64,000 nt of DNA from Epichloe hybrida (Eukaryota; Ascomycota; Sordariomycetes; Hypocreales; Clavicipitaceae), in NCBI GenBank assembly GCA_019022495.1, contig JAFEKR010000017.1, positions 930,001 to 994,000 on the forward strand. The letters are read 5' to 3'. The position numbers were made by a program, and so were the translations under genes. The notes below the pieces were generated by a model that saw only the letters and a list, made by a program, of their open reading frames with translations, was not told where the DNA came from and made no database searches. This document shows positions 56,401-64,000 of the stretch, in pieces (the stretch's first letter is position 1; each line of letters begins with the position of its first letter).

Positions 56401-58200
56401 TTATATAATACTTAGGTATACTATTAATAGTAGCTCCTCTATATTATTATTATTATCTTTAGCTTCTATGTAGGCTAAAAGATATAATTCCTAATTCTAA
56501 CCTAAGCCTTTATTAGGCTTATTATTATCCTACCCTTTATAGGAGGTAAGGAATACCTAGAATCTCTTCTTTAAAGGGGGTGTATAATATGTTTTACTAG
56601 CCTACTAGTAGTTCTTTTCCTTTTAATATTCTTTAGTAAAGTAATTAGAGAACTAGTAGCTGCTCTTACTATATATAAAGTAGCGCTTAGTGCTTAGCCT
56701 AGGGCTCTGTCCGTAATAACTTCCTCTGCTATAGGGGAATAATTACTATCTATACTAATAATTAGTAAATATAGCCTCTAGAGGGTCTTCTTATTAGTAC
56801 TAAAGGTATTAGGAGGGCCTTTTATTTAATTTTGTGATAGTAATTACCTTGTAAAGGTCTCTAGTAAGACTTTTAAAGCCTAGGGAGTGTATATATTCTA
56901 CTATCTAATATTTAGGCACAGTAGCTATAGTATTTAAGGCCTGCTTGTAAAGCTTAGTATTTACTATTTTAGTAAGGTATAGTTCTCTATGGATTTTCTT
57001 AAGGGTTAATAATATAATCTTAAGGTAATTAAGCTTGCTTTTATTAGGGTTTTTCTTAATTATATTCTTTAATGTTATGCTACTTTATTAGTAGTAATAG
57101 AATTACTAGTTACTTTCTGTCTTAAAGTGTTAATAAATATAGGTAATTATCTCTTTATAGGAATAGTTATTCCTAAAGAGGTAATTAAGGAAGTATTATT
57201 TAGTATTACTTATTAATATAATAGGGAAAGCCTTCTAATAATACGTTTAAGGAAGGTTAATTCTATTACACTTATTTTTAAAGAGCATAATCTTTAGTAT
57301 TAAGAAGTTATATAGCTTCCTACTATAGTAGTTACTATCCTTATACATCTTTATAAGCTCTGAGATTTTCTTTATGATTTAATCTCTGGAGGCGAATTAC
57401 TATAAAGGCATATTTTGTTATAGATAACTATCCCCTAGTTGTTATTAATAATAATTATTAGGATAAAGCTATTGATTTAATAGCGATTATTATAGGGGCT
57501 TTTATGAAGGTTTATGTAGTCTTTAGGGTTAGGGAAGGTGGATTTCTAGGGTAGGTTGTTGGGGCTGTTAATATTAAGGCTCTAGGGGTTTAGAAGATTA
57601 TGGTCTCTCTTATAATCTCTCCTATAACTAAAGAGGTATTAAAGTTTAATAAAGCACTTCTTTAAGGGATGCTAGGATTAAATATCCTAGGCCTCGCTTA
57701 ATAAGAACGCTGTAATCTTGTAAAGAATTGCGTAATTCTCTAATAACTTCCTTTATAGCCCTTTTAAAGGTGTCTTTAGACTAGCCTTTAAAGTCTTCTT
57801 AGAATAATTCCTATAGGTTATTATCTCTCTAACCTTAATACTTACTAAGGTTAATAAATCTTGTAATCTAGTTATTAAGCTTAAGCTACGTAATAGTCTT
57901 TAGATTTAGCTTAACGAATTCTTTCTAATTACTAGAGAAGTTATAAGTAAGCTATTAAAGGCATAAGGGTAACTTATACTCTTAGGGTCTTTTAGGGGTA
58001 ATAGTTAGAGCCTTGCTATCACTAGTAGCCTTTGCTCTTATAGAAGGTCTAGATTCCTTTGCTATCTTTAACTATAAAAGGAACATTACTAATTTGTTAT
58101 TTTTACTACTAATTAAGCTCCTGTGTTTACCTATTACTATTATAAGGTTCTTCTTTTATATTTCAGGAGCGTTATTACTCTAATAAAATTAGAAGATTAT
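56401..58200 (-). pseudogene. gag and early pol pseudogene of A-5
   Basis: Decayed coding sequence, colinear with 1-650 (A-1), 29760-32083 (A-2) and 39060-40337 plus 46881-47402 (A-3). No individual domain could be identified with confidence because of stop density. Confidence 0.55.
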
Positions 58201-58881
58201 AAAAATAGGAAAAACAGAAGAAAAAGCAGTAGAAGTAGCAAAAGTAGTAATAAGAATAAATTAATAAAGATAAAGAAAGTAATATAAGTTCTAAAAGTAA
58301 CTAGAAAATAATAGGAAAAGTAATAAAGGAATAATAGGAATTACTACTTCCTATTTTTTATAAAAAGAAGGGAAGGAGGTAATCTCTCTCTCTTACTAAT
58401 AAGCATAGGGCAAATAGCACTAAGAGTAAAGGGGGCAAAAAAACAAGTAATATATGCTTATAGGGAGAGATTAAAGGTCTATTAGAAGGTAATGTATTAA
58501 AGGGAATTTATAAGTGAGTTAGCTAGCTTAGCTAAGGTTATTTAATATCGGGTTCAAAATAAATGCCTCGCGGCGATAGATTCAGTTAGTTAGTTAGTTT
58601 TCTCGTAATAGATAATAAAATTAACAATTAATAACAATATCCCAGATAGATATAACAAAGTTATATCCCTTAGCCTAAGGGTTAATAGATTAATTCCTTA
58701 GAAGCCTAATAAGCCTATAACTAGGATTCTAGTCTCTTCCTTTAGCACACTTATATAGTTATGCCTCTCTACCACAATGACCGTTACGGCATAACAAGGG
58801 GTAGTGGCAGTAGCATCTATAGAAATATCTCTTCTTATAATACCTAGCTTATCTATAGTTATAAAGTTAACTACTAATTAG
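58201..58881 (-). other. 5' leader of A-5
   Basis: About 680 bp from the LTR to gag, shared with 3497-3974, 28975-29700 and part of A-4. The sequence just inside the LTR (minus CTAATTAGTAGTTAAC) should be the primer site, but RIP prevents a tRNA match. It differs clearly from the GGTTATGAGCC site of the other Copia family. Confidence 0.6.
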
Positions 58882-59141
58882 TGTTAGTTATACTAAGGTC
58901 CTGCGTAGGTATAAGGGTAATCCTATATGATTAAAGTTAATAATAGTTAGTTAGCTAGCTAGGAAAGAGAGAGAAGAGAGGGAAAGTCTAGATACTAGAA
59001 AAGTGGGCGAAATCCGTATGTGGGGCAAAAGAGGGGGTAGCGAATTAATGCAGCCAATCGTATCGCGTGCATCGCGCCGGACCCACAGTTGGTCTAGTCT
59101 TTGGCCACGATTGAACCGATGAAGATCCGAAGGAATTAACA
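58882..59141 (-). repeat. 5' LTR of A-5
   Basis: 260 bp, TGTTAGTTATACTAAGG to GGAATTAACA on the plus strand; still CpG-rich in its right half (ATCGCGCCGG). A 63-codon minus frame in it (58951-59142) is not a gene. Confidence 0.9.
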
Positions 59142-59640
59142 ATAATATTTATTTATTAATTCTAAATAAATAGATTTTATATTCTATTTTAAATTAATTA
59201 ACTTTAAATAATATAGGCTTCTTAAAGATCTTTATATTAGTCCTTAATATAATTATTTAAACTTATAATATATTATTTTATATTAAATTTAAAAGTATAT
59301 ATAGGGTATTATTTAGTAAAATAACCACTTAGGTTAAATAATATAATATGAAATCTTAGAAATTAGATTTATTAGTATTTTAAAATCTTATAATATCAAA
59401 AGAAATTCAAGGATTTCTATTATCCTCTTAAACCTATATAATATACCCTATACCCTAATATATAACTAATAATCTAAAACTAAGGAAACTTAAATACTTT
59501 ATAGTAAATAAACTAAAATAGTAATTAAATTAATGCTAATATTAACTTAATAAAGAAAAATCTATATAATATTATAAGATCTTAATATACCCCACTTTTA
59601 TTTTCCCCTAACATTACATTTGTAATGTTTGTAATGTAAT

Positions 59641-59856
59641 TGTTAGAACAAAGGTGATATCAATCGCGCGTCGTAGCCGCAATTACCTGGCAGAAGCTCG
59701 GGCCGCGCGCGGACCTCACACGTGACCTACAACCCGGCATGTTAATTAGCTAGGAAATATAGGGATATAAACGCGTAACCCCTTTTCCCTTTATATATTA
59801 TAACTTCTAGCTTTTTACCTCTCTTTTCCTATAACTTAATTAATTATGATAACAGA
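59641..59856 (+). repeat. 5' LTR of the right-end element (end uncertain)
   Basis: The first 100 bases are CpG-rich and scarcely RIPped (GGGCCGCGCGCGGACC at about 59700). A TATA-like ATATAGGGATATAAACGCG lies near 59757. The right border is a guess at a CA dinucleotide in TTATGATAACA; only one LTR is in view. Confidence 0.5.
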
Positions 59857-60319
59857 TAATGTAGCCTAGAATAGATAATTAATAATAATACTATTCTTTA
59901 GGCTTATGACTATATTATATATTAAATTTAATACCCTGTGAATCTAATACTAATTAGTAGTTACCTTTATAGATAACTACATAGTCTTTAAACACTATAA
60001 ATTAGTAAGGTTAATTAGAAGAGGTAGCTTATCTAATGATAACTTGCCTTATAAAATAGGAGGGCTACGTTTAATGATAAGTTATACTAATGGAAAGGTA
60101 TAATATAGCTCTCTTCTTACTTTAGTATTAATATCTATATTTATATAGACTCCGAAATAATAAAGAAAGGTTTAACGCTAGTAGCTAAGCTATCCCCTTG
60201 TCTTTCTTTGTTATGCGTTCTATTACGCATTTGAAGTTAACCGCCTTACCTCGCGATCCTTTATATCTAAAACATGTTACATAATCATAGTTGTTTTTCT
60301 TTCTTATATCACAAGATCT

Positions 60320-62300
60320 GCCTCCCTTAATTAATTAGAATGTTGGATGTAGCTGGACTGTCTAGGACCTCTAGTTAATTTAAAGTTCCTAGTAAGACTA
60401 ATAGCTATAATAATGCTATGGAAGGTATTAAAATAGGAGATGATAATGAATACCTTAATAAAGGAAAAAACCCTGTCTATACTAACCTATACCCTTATAT
60501 CTTTATAAGGCTTTAATAACATATTATAGAAGAACTACTCTAATAAATAGGAAGTTCTAAATATAAAGAGTTAAGAACACCTAAGGAAATTAGTCTTTAT
60601 ATCCTTATAAAGACTAAATAATATAAGGAGCGAGGGTTATTTAGAAGAATACTATTCTTTAAATTTAGTAATAACTTCTACGAATAGTTAAGGGATAAGT
60701 TTATAGAAGGGAGAGACCTTTTATAAAATAGACTTCGAGACTATCTCCTTTATAATAGAGTGTACATAACTATTAGAAGAGGCACTAAGATAGTAAATAA
60801 CCTTAAAGAAGTAGTAAACTAAGAAAAATTTAGATTTTAGACTCTTAAAGAAATTAAAGAGGCTAGGAAGAAGTACATAGGCTTTTAAAAGAACCTATAG
60901 AATAAAGAGTTCTTCTGTAATTTACTAGATAATAGTGATGTTAGAACTAGGCAACCTACCCTATCACCTTGTTTGTTAGTATAATTACTATTAAAAGGAT
61001 TAATAAGCTAGACTCCCTTAGGAAAACTAAGTTAATCCCCTCTAGGAAGGCCTAGCTAATCTCCCCTAGGAAGGTTAATTAACCTAGAGTTAAGACTGCC
61101 TAAGGATACTATTTACAAGTATCTGCGGGTAACTCCCTTGCCTATACCTTTACTAGAGGTAAGTTAGTAGTATTACCCTAGTAATACTACTAATAATACC
61201 CCTAAGTAGGAGAGTTACTAATAGAGGTAACTTATGCTATCTAGGGCTAGTAGTGCCCTTATTAGCATAGCTTAAAGAGCTATAATTCCTCCTTCCTAAT
61301 ATAAGGAAGAGGAGGATTAGAGGGAATAACAAGCCCTAAGGGTAATACCTATAAAGCTGCTCTCTTACTTCCTAAAGACCTTACTACCCCTTCTATAAAT
61401 ACAAAGGGAAACACCTAGAGGACCCCTATAGACCTAGAGACCTTTACTAAAGTAAATTATTAACTTATCTAAGGTATACCCTAAAGAATAACTCTATAGC
61501 GCTAATAACTATAATATCCTTAAATTAAAGCTTTAAATATTCTATAGAAAGTGTGAGTTACTTAATATCTAGCCTGAATAAGCTAGTTATGCTTTTAAGG
61601 TTATGCTTAAAGGTAAAGCACTATAATACTATATAAACTACCTCTCTAAACCTATACAACCGTAAGATCTCCCTACGCTTATTAGCTATATAAGAGAATG
61701 ATTTAAAACTAAGGATATATAGTAAAGATATCTACTAGAATAGAATAATACTTCCCTATAAGGAATAATAAATAATAACCTAAGTAAGTTAATAATTAAA
61801 TGCTTTAATAAACTTATAGAAAGACTAGCTATCTTACAATAAGTAGTGCCTAAAGTAGGCTAAACTAAAAGGGCACTCTGGAATTAACTTATTAGAGCCT
61901 ATTATAGTATTCCAGAGTGTAGAGAAGTAATTATAGATCCGCTAGATAGACTATAAGAGTTTTGTGAATAGATTAGAATAACCCTTTACCTTATTAAGGA
62001 AGAGAAGAAGAACTATTAATAGTTCCTAATTAAAGCTATAACCCTAGAGTAATTCTAGACTAACTAAAGATATAATAGGAATGGAAAAGAGACCTAATAC
62101 CCCTTAAAACTATAAGGAAGAGGAGGTACTCCCCGCATAAAGAAGTGCTATGTATATGGTAAGGAAGGATACTAGTTATCTAAGCACCCTAAAGAGGACT
62201 ATAAGAAGGCGTTTTAATGCTTTAAGAACTACTACCTAATAGATCTGACTAATAACTTATATTATTTATTCCTTACTTAGTACGAAGGAGACTACAAGTC
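60320..62300 (+). pseudogene. gag pseudogene of the right-end element
   Basis: Decayed Gag-like frame. Near 62140-62200 a knuckle reads CYVYGKEGY.LSKHPKED, the RIPped form of the C-x2-C-x4-C-x4-H type zinc knuckle of this Copia lineage. Upstream parts are too decayed for domain calls. Confidence 0.6.
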
Positions 62301-62979
62301 TCTATCCCCTATTGATGATGAAATCGCTTAGTATATGAAGAGTATTAGATTTGATGATAGCCTTAATAATATAGATAGGCTAGTACTTACGAGCTTCTTT
62401 ACTTATAAAACCTAGATTAATAGCGAAAGAATGGTTTAATTCCTAATAAGGCAAGTAGCTTATTATAGTCTAAGCAAAGAAGACCCCTTTTAGCAGGAAC
62501 TCGTGAATAAAGCCCTAGTGATATTTATATTAGAAGATCGCTATTCCTATGCAATATTCTAAGGGATTATGCCTAATACAGGAGCCGTAAAGTTCTCTAT
62601 AGTAAGGCACCCTTAATTCCTTGCTTTATAATATTAGATACCTATATTGTAGCTTAATAAATTAATAAAGAAGAAGGCATTAGTTAGATTTGGCGTGGGA
62701 GACCTAATTATCGCGCTTGGATTGGCTAAAGTGCCTACTCCCTTTGGAAACATCCTCTTTTAGGTTATCCCTATAAACACTCTATTTCTCTTATCCCTTA
62801 ATAATATAGACTATCTGAAGATTAACTTTAATATCTCTAAGAACACGCTGTAATAAGGAAACATTAAAGTCCCTATTATACGCAAATAGGGCCATGCCTA
62901 GATACTTCTTATATAGAAAGAAGAAGCAGTTACTTAAAGCTACCTTATAGAAAGCATGCTATAGCGATTATATTGCTAC

Positions 62980-63960
62980 TTTAGGCATCTATTAATTCAA
63001 TATCTACATAAGGTTCTTTATAGATTAGGGCATAATATTAATATTAAAGCTATTAGGGAGCTAATAAGAATCTGCTACTAATACTAAATACACGTAGATA
63101 GCCCTAATTACTTTAAGTTTACCCTTAAGGATAAGTGTAGCTTTAATTATAAAGTAATAGTAAATATCTTCTACCTAGATAGTAACTACCCTACACTCTA
63201 TACTATAGATATAGCTATAGCGTTTAACATAGCGAAATTCCTTAATAATATCTTTATAAAAATAACCTAGGAAGCCCTCTAAATATGCTAGATTAATGCT
63301 TACCTAGGCCCCCTAGACTTTATTATTATAGACACTAGAATAAACTTCTATAGTAATGAATTTAGATAATTCGTAGCTTTAATGTTAATTTGAATTAAGG
63401 AAGTCCCTATTAAGGCATACTATAGTATAGGGAAGGTTAAAAGGTATTATAGGCTACTCCGAAGAGCCTATAATATAATTAGACGCAAATACCCTATAAC
63501 GCTAGAACCTATTACCCTTTAAATAGTAATTAAGGCCCTAAATAATACTATAGGCCCTAATAACCTTATCCTAACCCTTCTTATCTTTAGAGCTTACTTA
63601 TATATAATAAATAAGTCCCTGCTATTGCCTAATATTATATAGCGTGTGATTATAGTATAGAAGGCTACTAAAGAGATTAAGAGACTCTACGCTATCTAGA
63701 AGGTTAATAAGGCCCTTACTAAACATAATAGCCTAGATACCTTAAAGACCCTTAGCTTACTACTTAGATTAAAGGTTAAGGTCTAGTAAGAAGGTAAGGG
63801 ATAGGTAGGTTTATATAAGCTACTAGTAATTACTAGAGAAAGCTATATACTTAATATACCTAGAGGCCTAAAGACCTTTAGGTTAACATCTATTAAGCTT
63901 TACTATAATAATCCTAGTGTAGAGAAGATAGCGAAGCCTAGTGAAGAGGAAGGAGAAAAA
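62980..63960 (+). pseudogene. Integrase pseudogene of the right-end element
   Basis: Zinc region at about 62990-63100 (LYRLGHN and CYYY..HV). Then FKFTLKD (about 63115) and the catalytic core: first acidic region IFYLDSN (about 63165-63185), second Asp in IIIDTRINF (about 63325-63350). The third position reads GKVKRYYRLLRRAYNII (about 63430-63480), where the expected catalytic Glu of GxVERYH is Lys, a G-to-A change. C-terminal ALNNTIGPNN and LTLLIFRAYL follow. It probably continues into the rest of pol beyond the window. Confidence 0.8.
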
Positions 63961-64000
63961 GAGCGAGAGGCCTATGATAAGAATATAATACTACTAATAC

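Larger units (their letters stand above)
52400..59141 (-). mobile_element. A-5: full-length Copia family A element (RIPped)
   Basis: 260-bp LTRs at 52400-52659 and 58882-59141, and a perfect 5-bp duplication ATAAT (52395-52399, 59142-59146), inserted in hAT-3. On the minus strand: LTR, leader, gag, integrase, reverse transcriptase, RNase H, LTR, which is Copia order. It is the reference copy for family A in this window. Minus-strand pol resembles the fungal Copia lineage with a QTDDT-type reverse transcriptase box. All frames are disrupted. Confidence 0.9.
51037..59640. mobile_element. hAT-3: third hAT-like element, interrupted by A-5, right end not seen
   Basis: Left end CAGAGCATCAC matches the family terminus CAGAGCATTGC. 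Subterminal sequence is made of 5-bp ATTAC repeats with a TGTAATGTTTGTAATG hairpin, the counterpart of ACTAC in hAT-1 and AATAC in hAT-2. Similar repeats reappear at 59610-59640, probably the inner side of the right end, but the terminal CAATGCTCTG is missing because another LTR element begins at 59641. The 8 bp left of it are CTTCCACC. The element proper is 51037-52399 plus 59147-59640. No transposase is visible. Confidence 0.75.
59641..64000 (+). mobile_element. Left part of a Copia-lineage element, truncated by the window edge
   Basis: Starts with a TGTTAGAACAAAGG LTR-like end inside the right arm of hAT-3 (GTAAT precedes it), then gag with a zinc knuckle, then integrase, in the plus direction. 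Integrase upstream of the expected reverse transcriptase, and strong similarity of its C-terminal motifs to those of A-5, point to Copia. The right LTR is outside the window. Frames are RIP-broken. Confidence 0.75.

Overview
The window is an AT-rich, gene-poor, transposon-packed block from a filamentous ascomycete (Pezizomycotina) genome. One intact nuclear gene is visible, a mitochondrial-type PP2C phosphatase at 15883-17322 (minus), on a GC-normal island of about 2.9 kb (roughly 14.7-17.6 kb). Almost everything else is nested LTR retrotransposons and hAT-like DNA elements carrying the footprint of repeat-induced point mutation (RIP): TpA is in great excess, CpA/TpG are scarce, and pol reading frames are recognisable but full of TAG/TAA where CAG, CAA or TGG is expected. 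No organism is named in the data; the lineage call rests on RIP, the element families and the phosphatase.

Layout. 49-4230: Copia family A copy A-1 (minus), split by a non-autonomous hAT element (hAT-1, 823-3488), itself split by a solo Copia LTR (1075-1877). 5042-14462: Copia-1 (plus), full length, 5-bp target duplication, with hAT-2 (5720-7911) inside its 5' LTR. 14.7-17.6 kb: the phosphatase island. 17582-26972: Gypsy-1 (minus), full length, inserted into a G-run upstream of the phosphatase. 26973-28712: unclassified degraded DNA plus three LTRs of another family, two of them in inverted orientation. 28713-32083: A-2 (plus), holding a 348-bp TRIM (31500-31847). 32084-39059: Copia-2 (plus). 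39060-47402: A-3 (plus fragment) split by the chromodomain Gypsy-2 (40338-46880). 47403-49198: A-4, a family A derivative whose pol is replaced by a short GC-rich segment. 49199-51036: a Gypsy-2-like fragment. 51037-59640: hAT-3, split by A-5 (52400-59141), a full-length family A copy. 59641-64000: the left part of another Copia-lineage element running off the window.

Main observations. (1) A TRIM with 81-bp LTRs differing at one position shares its LTR ends, initiator-Met-type primer site and purine tract with the Copia-1/Copia-2 family, so that family probably mobilised it; it also carries pol III A/B-box-like sequence. (2) Three hAT-like elements share termini and 8-bp target duplications, but each has its own 5-bp subterminal repeat (ACTAC, AATAC, ATTAC), differing at one base. 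(3) The Copia LTR has a 15-bp U3 minisatellite containing TGACGTAA, at 2 to 11 copies. (4) Gypsy-1 encodes a roughly 60-residue unit repeated four times before its reverse transcriptase. (5) Nesting is reciprocal between families, which implies overlapping activity followed by silencing.
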